From an uncultured bacterium (GTDB taxonomy: Bacteria > Cyanobacteriota > Vampirovibrionia > Gastranaerophilales > Gastranaerophilaceae): a stretch of 39,288 nucleotides of DNA. Below are positions 15,765 to 23,849 of the stretch, one piece after another (positions within the stretch are counted from its first letter, which is position 1; every line of letters begins with the position of its first letter). The DNA is taken from NCBI GenBank assembly GCA_902795965.1, contig CADBNI010000006.1, positions 1-39,288 on the forward strand, written 5' to 3'. The notes below the pieces were generated by a model. The model worked only from the letters and a program-made list of their open reading frames with translations. It did no database searches and had not been told where the DNA came from. Made by a program: the position numbers and the translations under genes.

Positions 15765-16634
15765 ATGAAAATAAAAAACCTGATTGCTTCGCATTCGCCC
15801 ATTATGGCGAAGTTTTGGATACACATAATATTAATATCAGTTTCCCTGTTATCAATATTCCCTTTTATATGGCTTATTTCGACATCATTGAAGGGTAATG
15901 CCGAAAACATTTTTGCATACCCTCCGCAAATCATTCCGTCAGACTTTACTTGGGCAAACTACACGGGAGTATGGGACAAGGTAAACTTTATCGGATATTT
16001 CATAAACAGTATGATTGTTGCAGGGGGAACGGTTATATTAAACCTGATACTTTCGGCAATGGCGGGGTATCCTTTGGCAAGAATGGAATTTAAAGGTAAA
16101 AAAATTACGTTTTTTGCGATACTTGCAACAATTATGATACCGTTTCAAGCGATTATGTTACCTGTTTACTTAATTACCCTTAAACTTCATTTGGTTGACA
16201 GTGTGAATAATTTTGCGGGATTTGTCGGGCTTATAATGCCGTTTGCGGTCAGCGCGTTCGGAATATTTCTTATGCGTCAGGCATTTTTGAGTATCCCGAA
16301 AGAAATGGAAGAAGCTGCAATCGTTGACGGTTGTAACGTTTGGCAGGTATTTTGGAAAGTTCTTTTACCTATGGTGAAGCCTTCGCTTGCGGTGCTTGCA
16401 ATATTTACGTTTATAGGTTCATGGGGTGAATTTTTGTGGCCGAGTATCGTTTTAACCAAAGAGGCAATGTACACACTTCCTGTCGGAGTAAATAACTTAC
16501 AGGGAATGTTTTCGTCAAACTGGAGATTTATCGCGGCAGGGTCAATCCTTTCGACTGTTCCGATTTTAATATTTTTCCTTGCAATGCAAAGATATTTTAT
16601 TTCCGGAGAAAACGAAGGCGCGGTAAAAGGCTAA
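15765..16634 (+). CDS. carbohydrate ABC transporter permease, MalG/UgpE type
   Basis: The product has 289 residues with six membrane helices (IHIILISVSLLSIFPFIWLI first) and the CUT1 EAA loop EEAAIVDGCNVWQVFWKVLLP. The N-terminal feature WLISTSLKG is typical of MalG-like subunits. It forms a heterodimer with the preceding permease. The gene ends in a three-base overlap with the stop of the opposite-strand TPR gene. The substrate cannot be named. Confidence 0.9.
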   Translation: MKIKNLIASHSPIMAKFWIHIILISVSLLSIFPFIWLISTSLKGNAENIFAYPPQIIPSDFTWANYTGVWDKVNFIGYFINSMIVAGGTVILNLILSAMAGYPLARMEFKGKKITFFAILATIMIPFQAIMLPVYLITLKLHLVDSVNNFAGFVGLIMPFAVSAFGIFLMRQAFLSIPKEMEEAAIVDGCNVWQVFWKVLLPMVKPSLAVLAIFTFIGSWGEFLWPSIVLTKEAMYTLPVGVNNLQGMFSSNWRFIAAGSILSTVPILIFFLAMQRYFISGENEGAVKG

Positions 16635-17743
16635 AAATCAACACCCGGAACATTGACGTTATACCTTACGTCATCAAACTCGTCGGCCGCCTCGTCAACA
16701 TTTTCTTCGATAAGTTTTCTTACACTGCAAACTCTGAAATTTTTTAAAATAAGTTTGTCAAGCGCGTCGGACAAAACTATTTTCCCGTGAATATAAGTTA
16801 ACTTATCATCTGCTGCGGGTTTTTCATCATCAATCTTTTCAACCAAATCGTTATCTTCATTAGCCAAAATTGTTCTCGTAACGTCATTCATTACGTCAAA
16901 AACATACCGTTGCCGCGTGGAAATTTCTTCGGGCGAATTTGTAATAAGAGTAGTTGCTTTTTCAAGTTCATCAAGAGATTCTTTGTAGAATTTCAAATGT
17001 CTTAAAAGAACCGCCAAATTGTAATGCGCTTCATACTTCATTGGAGAAATTTCAATGGCTTTACAATACGTTAGCCCCGCCTCTCTGAAATCACCAAGCA
17101 AATGGTAAGTCAAAGCCAAATTATACCTTGCATCATAATCTCTCTTTAAAATTTTGCATGCCTCTTTGTATGATTCAAGTGCTTTTAGCAAGAATTTTCT
17201 GCGATGCTCGTAATCATAATCCAAATAAATTGATTTTTGTTTGTAAGCAACCCCTCTGTTATAGTAAGCAAGCCCTTTATTCAACTTGTAGCTTTTTCTG
17301 TTACTGTAAACAAACGGAATTGAAATCAGATGCCTTTTCGTCTTTATAATATTATCATACTGCGTAATTGCACCGTCAAAATCACCTAATTTCTCAGCAG
17401 AAACAATACCGTAGTTCATGCGCGCAAGCATCATTTTCGGATTATGTTCAAATGCCTGTTCATAAGCATCAACGGCAGAATAATAATCTTCATAGACAAC
17501 ATAAATATTGCCCAAATTATTCCATGCCCCGTAGTGTTCGGGATAAAGCCTTACGGCTTTCAGGTAATAGTTGATTGCTTTTTGGAGTTTTATTTTTTTG
17601 TACGCCTTATCTCCCTGATATACGTACCAAACCCCGCGCACCTTATCTATCTGTCTTTGGCAAAACCCTTGATGAGTGTACGCCAAAAAGCCTATGCCCA
17701 AAATTATCAATAATGTAAATAATCCTGAAAAGAACTTTCGCAT
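16631..17743 (-). CDS. membrane-anchored TPR protein
   Basis: The product has 370 residues. An N-terminal hydrophobic segment (FFSGLFTLLIILGIGFLAY, about 4-22) is an anchor or uncleaved signal. TPR units follow between about 40 and 270 (KAINYYLKAVRLYPEHYGAWNNLGNIY; YSAVDAYEQAFEHNP; REAGLTYCKAIEISPMKYEAHYNLAVLL). The last 100 residues are acidic (DEKPAADDK, DEAADEFDD) without a recognised domain. TPR proteins of this kind scaffold envelope complexes. The start has a -10 box six bases upstream and no ribosome binding site. Confidence 0.8.
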   Translation of the reverse strand: MRKFFSGLFTLLIILGIGFLAYTHQGFCQRQIDKVRGVWYVYQGDKAYKKIKLQKAINYYLKAVRLYPEHYGAWNNLGNIYVVYEDYYSAVDAYEQAFEHNPKMMLARMNYGIVSAEKLGDFDGAITQYDNIIKTKRHLISIPFVYSNRKSYKLNKGLAYYNRGVAYKQKSIYLDYDYEHRRKFLLKALESYKEACKILKRDYDARYNLALTYHLLGDFREAGLTYCKAIEISPMKYEAHYNLAVLLRHLKFYKESLDELEKATTLITNSPEEISTRQRYVFDVMNDVTRTILANEDNDLVEKIDDEKPAADDKLTYIHGKIVLSDALDKLILKNFRVCSVRKLIEENVDEAADEFDDVRYNVNVPGVDF

Positions 17744-17749
17744 AATTAT

Positions 17750-17777
17750 ATTATACGGCTATTTTTGATTATGTAAA
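17750..17777 (-). promoter_or_regulatory. promoter of the TPR gene, predicted leaderless start
   Basis: Reading the minus strand, TTTACA (17777-17772), 16 bases, then TATAAT (17755-17750). Exactly six bases separate the -10 box from the ATG at 17743. Confidence 0.65.
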
Positions 17778-18149
17778 TAATAAAACAAAAAGATAAATTT
17801 TTCCGACTTTAACGTAGTGAGCAATAATTGTAGGCGAAACAACAACAAAGGCGGACACTGTCTGAACGATAAAAATATGATAGACCCTAAAACAAGTTCA
17901 GGGTGACACAGAGTGAGTTTGTCCGCCTCGGGTTGAGCCGTACAAATTATTAGCGAACGTAGTTCAGGTCGGGAGCTTCTTTGGTTTCTTTCTTGTCGGC
18001 ACAAGAAAGAAACTGCGGGGTGCAGGGGCGGCATACGCCCCGCATTGTAATTTACATTTCTTAACAATAAATTTAACAAAAGGCAATTTTTTAAAACAAA
18101 AATACTTTATATAAGTAAGGTAGGTTAAAAACAATTTGGAGGTTAGGTT
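17778..18149. repeat. gene-free gap with interspersed repeat fragments
   Basis: No gene is supported here. At 17878-17910 there is a unit with accct...agggt arms (gaccctaaaacaagttcagg type), of the sort widely repeated in some bacterial genomes. At 17984-18013 a perfect 13-bp inverted repeat (gtttctttcttgt, loop cggc, acaagaaagaaac) is followed by a GC-rich string (gcggggtgcaggggcggc) and gccccgc. The palindrome could end the TPR-region antisense transcript, but repeat debris is as likely. The last 40 bases hold a GGAGG ribosome binding site for the gene at 18150. Confidence 0.55.
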
Positions 18150-18992
18150 ATGGCAGACTTCAATATGGCTGCAAGTATGTACGGACTTTATCCGAATATA
18201 TACAATAACCAGATTGCAATGAATGATCTGAGCGGTTTGGATCTTTACTATCCGACAGGAATGGGAATTGATCCTATGCTTACGATGAACGGCAGTATCT
18301 TCGGCGGTGGTATGATGCCGGGAATGATGCCCGGAGGAATGCCTTTTGCTCCCGGATTTACGGGCGGCAGCGGAAGCTACGAAGATTACTACAAGCAATA
18401 TGAAAAATATCAGGATTTCATGATTGACAGTTCCGTTCGTCAGCAGCAAAAAATGCGAAACGCAGATTTGAAATTAAACGCTCCGCAGGAAGGAATTGCG
18501 TCAAAAGCCTCATATTTACACGAAAAAATTCTTAGAAACGAACAACAACAAATTCAAGAATGTTATAACGATTTTGTAAACAGTGTAGCTGCATTGTATG
18601 GTGATGCAGATGCGGCACAAGTCAGAAGCCGTGCAAACACTCTCTATAAACAGGCTACGGGAAAAACAATCAGTGAAGATATCCGCGCTCACGGCAGAGA
18701 TTCTTTCACTCAAGGTTTCTTGCAGACAATAACCCTCGGATTTGCCGATAAAAAGACAGCGGAAGAAAACGTAGCGGAATTGACGGGACAACCTGTCGGC
18801 AGAAAAGAAAACGTTAAGAAAATGGCAGGTAACGTACTTGGCGGTGCGTTATTCGGCGGAGCTGCATTCCTTTTAACAAATACGGTTCTCAAAGGACTTA
18901 AATGGGCAACTAAGAGTAAAACTGCCTGGGGTATCGCAATCGGCGGACTTGTCGGACTCGGTACGACTTTTGCAACAGCTTCAAAATCATAA
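18150..18992 (+). CDS. unrecognised protein, Gly/Met-rich N-terminus and glycine-zipper C-terminus
   Basis: The product has 280 residues and a strong GGAGG site nine bases upstream of the ATG. Residues 1-60 are rich in Met, Gly and Tyr with a GGGMMPGMMPGGMPF string; about 75-180 are helical and charged (ASKASYLHEKILRNEQQQIQE); about 225-275 hold two hydrophobic Gly/Ala segments (GNVLGGALFGGAAFLLTN, WGIAIGGLVGLGTTF) that could insert in a membrane. No signal peptide. The YLHEKIL segment resembles YLQEKML of the small protein at 20669, hinting at a shared helix. I do not know the function. A strong terminator follows. Confidence 0.75.
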   Translation: MADFNMAASMYGLYPNIYNNQIAMNDLSGLDLYYPTGMGIDPMLTMNGSIFGGGMMPGMMPGGMPFAPGFTGGSGSYEDYYKQYEKYQDFMIDSSVRQQQKMRNADLKLNAPQEGIASKASYLHEKILRNEQQQIQECYNDFVNSVAALYGDADAAQVRSRANTLYKQATGKTISEDIRAHGRDSFTQGFLQTITLGFADKKTAEENVAELTGQPVGRKENVKKMAGNVLGGALFGGAAFLLTNTVLKGLKWATKSKTAWGIAIGGLVGLGTTFATASKS

Positions 18993-19023
18993 GTGTAGTG
19001 TTCAGTGTGTAGTGTATAATAAT

Positions 19024-19051
19024 CGGGTTGAAAATTTTCAACCCGTTTTTA
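19024..19051 (+). terminator. rho-independent terminator
   Basis: A perfect palindrome of 22 bases (cgggttgaaaa / ttttcaacccg, 19024-19045) is followed directly by TTTTTATT. It ends the gene at 18150. A second hairpin, cccgcat (19065-19071) with atgcggg (19084-19090), has its T-run on the minus-strand side and no obvious minus-strand gene to serve. Confidence 0.85.
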
Positions 19052-19161
19052 TTGCAAACAAAAACCCGCATCAAGGAGTTCAAATGCGGGAAAAATTAAT
19101 AACATTATGAATTTGTTTTAAATAATGTCAAATCTTTATGGATATTTTTTGAAGTTTATCA

Positions 19162-19167
19162 TATAAT
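19162..19167 (+). promoter_or_regulatory. -10 box of the TPR protein gene, predicted leaderless start
   Basis: TATAAT at 19162-19167 ends exactly six bases before the ATG at 19174. No good -35 box is seen at 16-18 bp and there is no ribosome binding site. Confidence 0.5.
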
Positions 19168-19173
19168 CCCATT

Positions 19174-19806
19174 ATGAAGAAATTTTTATCTGTTTTAATA
19201 TGTTTGTTTATTTGCCAAAATATTTCGTTCGGCTTTGTTAAAAACGAAAAAGCAAAAGTATATCAGCCCGAACAATATCAGGAAATAACGGACAGGGCAA
19301 ACGCTTTTTACGCACAAAACGACATAAAAAATGCGGAAGAACTCTTACTCACAATTCCCGAGGTAAAGCGAACTCCGCAAAATTGGCTTATATTGGGCAA
19401 TATTTTGGCAGACAAAGGAAAAACAAATGAAGCCGAATTTATGTACAGAAAGGCTTTGAATTTTGACAATACATTCTATAAAGCGCACTACAATTTGGGA
19501 GTTTTGTATCTCGCGCAGGACAAGCCTAATATGGCAATTACGGAACTGAAAGAAGTCACTAAACTGAAACCCGATTACGCTTACGGGCATTACAATTTGG
19601 GTTGTGCGTATTTAAAGACGGGAAAAATTTCAAAAGCTAAATTTGAATTTTTTCTCGCAACGGACTACAACAAGAGCGAACCCGATTTTTATTATAATTT
19701 GGCTTACGTTTATAAAAAACTTAACAAAGAAAAAACGGCAAAAGAATATTTGGATTTATACAACAAATTAGCGGAAAAAGAATATGTACAAGGGAATAAT
19801 TTTTGA
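19174..19806 (+). CDS. secreted or periplasmic TPR protein
   Basis: The product has 210 residues with a Sec-type signal (MKKFLSVLICLFICQNISFG; cleavage probably near residue 20). About four TPR units follow, for example PQNWLILGNILADKGKTNEA, YKAHYNLGVLYLAQDKPNMA and AYGHYNLGCAYLKTGKISKA. It probably binds partners in the envelope. It overlaps the HAD gene by 23 bp, which couples the two in expression though not evidently in function. Confidence 0.82.
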   Translation: MKKFLSVLICLFICQNISFGFVKNEKAKVYQPEQYQEITDRANAFYAQNDIKNAEELLLTIPEVKRTPQNWLILGNILADKGKTNEAEFMYRKALNFDNTFYKAHYNLGVLYLAQDKPNMAITELKEVTKLKPDYAYGHYNLGCAYLKTGKISKAKFEFFLATDYNKSEPDFYYNLAYVYKKLNKEKTAKEYLDLYNKLAEKEYVQGNNF

Positions 19807-20470
19807 TTTTAACGGAACACTGTTTTTTGACTCGGAAAAACATCTGGAGACTTGGAGAGAGTTTTCAAAACGTGTAAGACCGCATGCGTTTACCGATGAT
19901 GAAATGCGAAAATATATGTTTGGCAGAACAAATGAAGATATCTTGACTTATCTTTTGGGCAAAAAACCGGCTCCCGAACTCGTTCGGCAATTAGGGCTTG
20001 AAAAAGAAGCCGTATACAGAGAAATGTGCAGAAAAGATTCAAAAAATACCGTACTTGCACCGGGAGCGGAAAAATTTTTAGATTTTTTGGTGCAAAATAA
20101 CATTCCGCACACTATTGCTACAATGTCCGAAAAAACAAACGTTGACTTTTTTATTGAAACCTTTAAACTTGAAAAATGGTTTGATATTGACAAAATTGTT
20201 TATGATGACGGTAATATCAAGGGCAAACCCGCGCCCGATATATATTTAAAAGCAGCAAAAAATTTAGACCTTGAGCCGAAAGATTGCATAGTTGTTGAAG
20301 ATGCCGTTTCGGGAATTAAATCCGCAACTGATGCAGGCATCGGTAAAATTATCGCAATGGCATCAATGGAAAGCGTTGAACTTTACGAAAGAATTCCTTC
20401 CGTATCGCAAATTATCAAAAACTTTGACGAAATTGACCGAAATATATTCTTAACAAAAGTAAACTCATAA
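19784..20470 (+). CDS. HAD-superfamily hydrolase, beta-phosphoglucomutase-like
   Basis: The product has 228 residues. Motif I is FDFNGTL with nucleophile Asp8; the usual second Asp is Asn10. Motif II is IATMSE, Lys of motif III is in IKGKPAPD, and motif IV is VVEDAVSGIKSA. The helical cap at about 15-90 is of the class C1 type. It most likely hydrolyses a small phosphorylated metabolite. The Asn at the position of the general acid/base makes mutase activity unlikely. No start other than the ATG within the TPR gene fits motif I. Confidence 0.85.
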   Translation: MYKGIIFDFNGTLFFDSEKHLETWREFSKRVRPHAFTDDEMRKYMFGRTNEDILTYLLGKKPAPELVRQLGLEKEAVYREMCRKDSKNTVLAPGAEKFLDFLVQNNIPHTIATMSEKTNVDFFIETFKLEKWFDIDKIVYDDGNIKGKPAPDIYLKAAKNLDLEPKDCIVVEDAVSGIKSATDAGIGKIIAMASMESVELYERIPSVSQIIKNFDEIDRNIFLTKVNS

Positions 20471-20476
20471 AAAAAA

Positions 20477-20492
20477 AGCCCCCGCAGGGGCT
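20477..20492. terminator. hairpin after the HAD gene
   Basis: agcccc (20477-20482) pairs with ggggct (20487-20492). An A-run precedes it, so the T-run lies on the minus-strand side, where it could stop read-through from the MFS gene; weaker T-richness follows on the plus strand (actttgttt). Confidence 0.55.
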
Positions 20493-20619
20493 AAAACTTT
20501 GTTTAATAGGAATAGGAATAAAATCTCTCTCTCGTGTTTATTTAATGTTTACATATATATAAAGTATATAAATATTATCTAATTTCAAATACTGTTATTT
20601 TTGTTACATAAGTTAACAG

Positions 20620-20648
20620 TTGCAAATTTTTTAAAAACATTATACAAT
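20620..20648 (+). promoter_or_regulatory. promoter of the small protein gene at 20669
   Basis: TTGCAA (20620-20625), 17 bp, TACAAT (20643-20648), then an AGGAGAAGG ribosome binding site before the ATG at 20669. Confidence 0.6.
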
Positions 20649-20668
20649 AGTCTAACAGGAGAAGGTTA

Positions 20669-20950
20669 ATGTTAGTATCTTCAATCGCGAGGTTTGATGC
20701 GATTAATACAATGAATAATGCGGCTTTTGCATCTATGCAGACGACAAATTCCATGATGAATTTGATTGGTAACGCGCATACTTTTGGGGGCGAGCATGAT
20801 TTGGGCATGCTCCACGAATTGGACAAAAAATTAAGTCTTGATTTGGCAACTAACGGACTTTTGTATAAAATAGCTTATCTTCAAGAAAAAATGCTTGCCA
20901 AAATGGGAAAAAACGAACTTAAACAACAAAAAGTTGATTATTTGGCATAA
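20669..20950 (+). CDS. unrecognised small helical protein
   Basis: The product has 93 residues with its own promoter and a strong ribosome binding site (AGGAGAAGG). The first half is Met/Asn/Ala-rich (NTMNNAAFASMQTTNSMMN), the second half is amphipathic helix (LLYKIAYLQEKMLAKMGKNELKQQK). No signal or membrane segment. Its 3' end overlaps the 3' end of the opposite-strand MFS gene by 13 bp. The N-terminal character recalls the small ORF at 38392. Function unknown. Confidence 0.65.
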   Translation: MLVSSIARFDAINTMNNAAFASMQTTNSMMNLIGNAHTFGGEHDLGMLHELDKKLSLDLATNGLLYKIAYLQEKMLAKMGKNELKQQKVDYLA

Positions 20951-22107
20951 TCTTTAAACAATTCTTTTACCAAAACAGAACAAATTGCAGGGATGACCGA
21001 AACTGCGAGCAAAACTTTTGTTATGCCTATATTTTGTGCCACAAATCCGAGTATGGACATTGCGATAGCAACAACACCCCATGAAAATCCGTTTATAAAC
21101 CCCGAAATTATGCTCTTATATTCGGGTAATACGTTTTGCGCCATAAGCATTGTTACGGGTGTTGCCATCATTGTTATAAATCCGGTAACAACAAATATCA
21201 CAAGGGAAAATACTGGGAATTTTGAACAAGTCAACAAAAATAGGAGAAGCAACGGAAAAGTCGAAATCATAGAAATATAAAACACGTTCTTTGCTCCGAT
21301 TTTCTTTTCAACAAAACTGCTTGCAAAAGACCCTAAACCGCCCGCGAAAATGAATAAAAACAGAGCCGTACCGATATACAACGGCTTATGTCCCATGCTT
21401 TTCCACAAAAACGGAAGTAATATAAAGCAAGATGACTGAACCATCGTTTTCAACATTGCAATTATGTTTAAAATATTTAACTTTCGATTGTGTAAAATTT
21501 CATCAAAAACTTTTCTAAAATGTAATTTGTGTTCGATTCTTTCCGTCAATGAAATCTTCGGGACAAATTTAAACATCAGCAAAGCCCAAACCAACCCGGC
21601 AACGCTCATAAACGGCATCTTGTGCATACCCCAAAACTGCGTAATACCCGATGATACAACAGGACCAAAAGAATACCCTAAAGTTCCCATTGTAATAAAA
21701 ATTGCCATTGCTTTTGTTGCATCATACTCATTTGAAAATCTTGACGCAAACCCCAATGCCTGAGGATGAAAAAAACTTGAGCCGATACTGCCCGCAATTA
21801 TACAAAGTACAAGCGGTAAAATATTATCCGACACAACCGCAAGCGGTATAAATACTGAAGATAAAATTAATCCCCAAAATATAAAAATTCTTTTTAAATT
21901 ATTGTCGGCAAAAAATCCGAAAACAGGCTGCAATAGTGACGAAAATATATGTGAAACCGTTAATATTACGGTTGCTATTGCCATTGAAATCCCTATTTTT
22001 GCAGCAATAAACGGCATAATAGGGTTTAAAACACCCGTATAAATATCATTTACAAAATGTCCTCCGCTTAACCATATAAGAGCTTTTCTGTTTTGGGGTA
22101 AATTCAT
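20938..22107 (-). CDS. MFS transporter, Fsr (fosmidomycin-resistance)-like
   Basis: The product has 389 residues from the ATG at 22107; a TTG 18 bases upstream is an alternative. Around 12 membrane helices are visible. The start LIWLSGGHFVNDIYTGVLNPIMP and the later IAGSIGSSFFHPQALGFASR are hallmarks of the Fsr-like drug-efflux subfamily. The likely role is export of a small molecule across the inner membrane, with the substrate unknown. It lies 24 bases after lgt on the same strand, so co-transcription is likely. Confidence 0.85.
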   Translation of the reverse strand: MNLPQNRKALIWLSGGHFVNDIYTGVLNPIMPFIAAKIGISMAIATVILTVSHIFSSLLQPVFGFFADNNLKRIFIFWGLILSSVFIPLAVVSDNILPLVLCIIAGSIGSSFFHPQALGFASRFSNEYDATKAMAIFITMGTLGYSFGPVVSSGITQFWGMHKMPFMSVAGLVWALLMFKFVPKISLTERIEHKLHFRKVFDEILHNRKLNILNIIAMLKTMVQSSCFILLPFLWKSMGHKPLYIGTALFLFIFAGGLGSFASSFVEKKIGAKNVFYISMISTFPLLLLFLLTCSKFPVFSLVIFVVTGFITMMATPVTMLMAQNVLPEYKSIISGFINGFSWGVVAIAMSILGFVAQNIGITKVLLAVSVIPAICSVLVKELFKDYAK

Positions 22108-22131
22108 ACAAAAATTAAAATTCAAAAAAAC

Positions 22132-22926
22132 TTAAAAATCAATTCGCCTGCGATACAAAACTACAAGTCCGATACTTCCCGCCAAAATCATTGCAACCGA
22201 CATGATTTGCGCAACAGGGAAACCGTAAATATTCAAAACACTGTCAATTCTGAAATATTCTACAAAAATCCTTATTACCGAATACAAAATAAGGTATAAG
22301 CAAGTAATTACACCCGGATACTTTGAACACCGTTTAAACAACAGATACAAAACAACAAACAGGCAAAAATCCAAAATACTTTCATACAAAAATGTAGGGT
22401 GAAAATAATCAAAATTAAACATTTCCAAAGGTCGTTTTGACAGCGGAATAAAAAGTTTCCAAGGCAAATTCGTCGGATATCCGAAAGCCTCCGAATTAAA
22501 AAAATTTCCCCAACGTCCGATACTTTGCGCTAATGCGGAAGCACACAAATAAACATCAGTCAGTTTTAAAAATGATATTTTATAATATTTCGCAAACCCG
22601 AAAAGTGCCAAAATTCCGACAATTATCATTCCATGTATTGAAAGTCCGCCCTGTCTTATAAAAAATATTTCACCCAAATGATTTTGATAATAAGAAAAAT
22701 TTACAAGACAATAATAAAGTCTTGCACCAATAATACCTATTATCACAATATACGGAGATATATCAAGAATTTTTGAGGCATCTTTGCCGTAAAATTTTTT
22801 ATATAACCAATATGCCGTCAAAAAGCCGATAAAAACCGCACATGCCAAAATTATACCGTACCAATAGACAGGCAAACCCAAAATATTAAAAGCAATATCA
22901 CCCGGAGATTGAAATCTAAATTGCAT
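22132..22926 (-). CDS. lgt: prolipoprotein diacylglyceryl transferase
   Basis: The product has 264 residues with about seven membrane helices. The signature GRWGNFFNSEAFG (near residues 137-149) and GGLSIHGMIIVG are those of Lgt, which transfers diacylglycerol from phosphatidylglycerol to the lipobox cysteine of prolipoproteins at the inner membrane. The start overlaps the end of the preceding lipoprotein gene by 11 bp. Confidence 0.95.
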   Translation of the reverse strand: MQFRFQSPGDIAFNILGLPVYWYGIILACAVFIGFLTAYWLYKKFYGKDASKILDISPYIVIIGIIGARLYYCLVNFSYYQNHLGEIFFIRQGGLSIHGMIIVGILALFGFAKYYKISFLKLTDVYLCASALAQSIGRWGNFFNSEAFGYPTNLPWKLFIPLSKRPLEMFNFDYFHPTFLYESILDFCLFVVLYLLFKRCSKYPGVITCLYLILYSVIRIFVEYFRIDSVLNIYGFPVAQIMSVAMILAGSIGLVVLYRRRIDF

Positions 22927-23488
22927 ATTTTTCCGAAAGTTCTTGAAGTTCGTTTATCTTTTCATCAACATTTTCGTTCGACTTATCGGAATACACACCG
23001 TAATCCTCGATTGCATCTTTCAAAAGTCCCGTAATCTTATCTTTTGCAAATTCCGAAAGCTCCGTTTTTTCTTGCGAAACATCTTCCGAATCATCATTTG
23101 ATACTTCCGCTTTTTCAATAGAAGTATCTTCGTTTACGATATATTCCCCTGCAATTATATCTTTTGCAAGGTTTTCTTCGCAAACTGCGCGGGAATAATA
23201 AGCATCCGCAAAATCAGGATTAAGTTTTATTACTTCATTGTAAGCCTCAACAGCATTTTCATAATCTTCTGCTTTTGTATACGCAACCGCAAGATTATAC
23301 CTTGTTTCATAGAGTGTTCCGTCCAAATCAATACTTGATTTTAAACGTTCAATGGCGGAAGCATAATCACCCTTGTCCATGAACTGTTTTGCCTTGTTGT
23401 TCAACTCTTGAACGGCAAAATTATTTATGCACGCGGTGGACAAAACGGAAATAAATAAGATAGTAATTAATAAAAATACTTTTTTCAT
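22916..23488 (-). CDS. TPR lipoprotein
   Basis: The product has 190 residues. The signal MKKVFLLITILFISVLSTAC ends in a lipobox (LSTAC, Cys20), so the mature protein should be lipid-anchored, and its gene is coupled to lgt, the enzyme that would modify it. About three TPR units follow (YASAIERLKSSIDLD, YETRYNLAVAYTKAEDYENA, FADAYYSRAVCEE), then an acidic region (about 125-150). The ribosome binding site is GAGG. Role unknown beyond an envelope scaffold. Confidence 0.85.
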   Translation of the reverse strand: MKKVFLLITILFISVLSTACINNFAVQELNNKAKQFMDKGDYASAIERLKSSIDLDGTLYETRYNLAVAYTKAEDYENAVEAYNEVIKLNPDFADAYYSRAVCEENLAKDIIAGEYIVNEDTSIEKAEVSNDDSEDVSQEKTELSEFAKDKITGLLKDAIEDYGVYSDKSNENVDEKINELQELSEKYAI

Positions 23489-23594
23489 GCTATAATATCC
23501 TCATAAGATTATCGTGTTTTTATTATAAAGTACTAAAATTTGTTTGGCAACTTTTATAATAAAAAGTTACAATAAGAATTTTGTGAGGTTCAAT

Positions 23595-23849
23595 ATGTCA
23601 GACGACAAAGTTATCAGTTTAGGAGCAAAAAGAGGAAAACAAGAGGAAACAAAAGATGATTTGGTTTATTGCAGTTTTTGTCACAGACCGAACACTCAGG
23701 TTCTAAAAATGGTTCAAGGACCGGGGGTTAATATTTGTTCGGAATGCGCAATGATTGCCGTTCAATACCTTATCCTCAATGATAGAATGCCGTCAGCGGA
23801 AGCTCAGCAAATACTTGATGCTTTTTGGGGGAAAGCAAATGGATCTTAA
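23595..23849 (+). CDS. stand-alone ClpX-type zinc-binding domain protein
   Basis: The ATG at 23595 has GAGG upstream; an in-frame start at 23544 lies before it and is unlikely. The product has 84 residues. The C4 zinc finger is YCSFCHRPNTQV then ICSECAMIAVQYL, the pattern of the ClpX N-terminal domain (CSFCGK...CICDEC). In ClpX this domain dimerises and binds substrates and adaptors, but the AAA+ ATPase part is absent. It overlaps the next gene by 11 bp. It could be an adaptor or competitor for the ClpXP protease; this is inference. Confidence 0.8.
   Translation: MSDDKVISLGAKRGKQEETKDDLVYCSFCHRPNTQVLKMVQGPGVNICSECAMIAVQYLILNDRMPSAEAQQILDAFWGKANGS

Noticed and set aside
17964-18449. 161-residue minus-strand ORF over the repeat gap
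   Set aside because: Part is translation of palindromic repeats and part is antisense to the gene at 18150.
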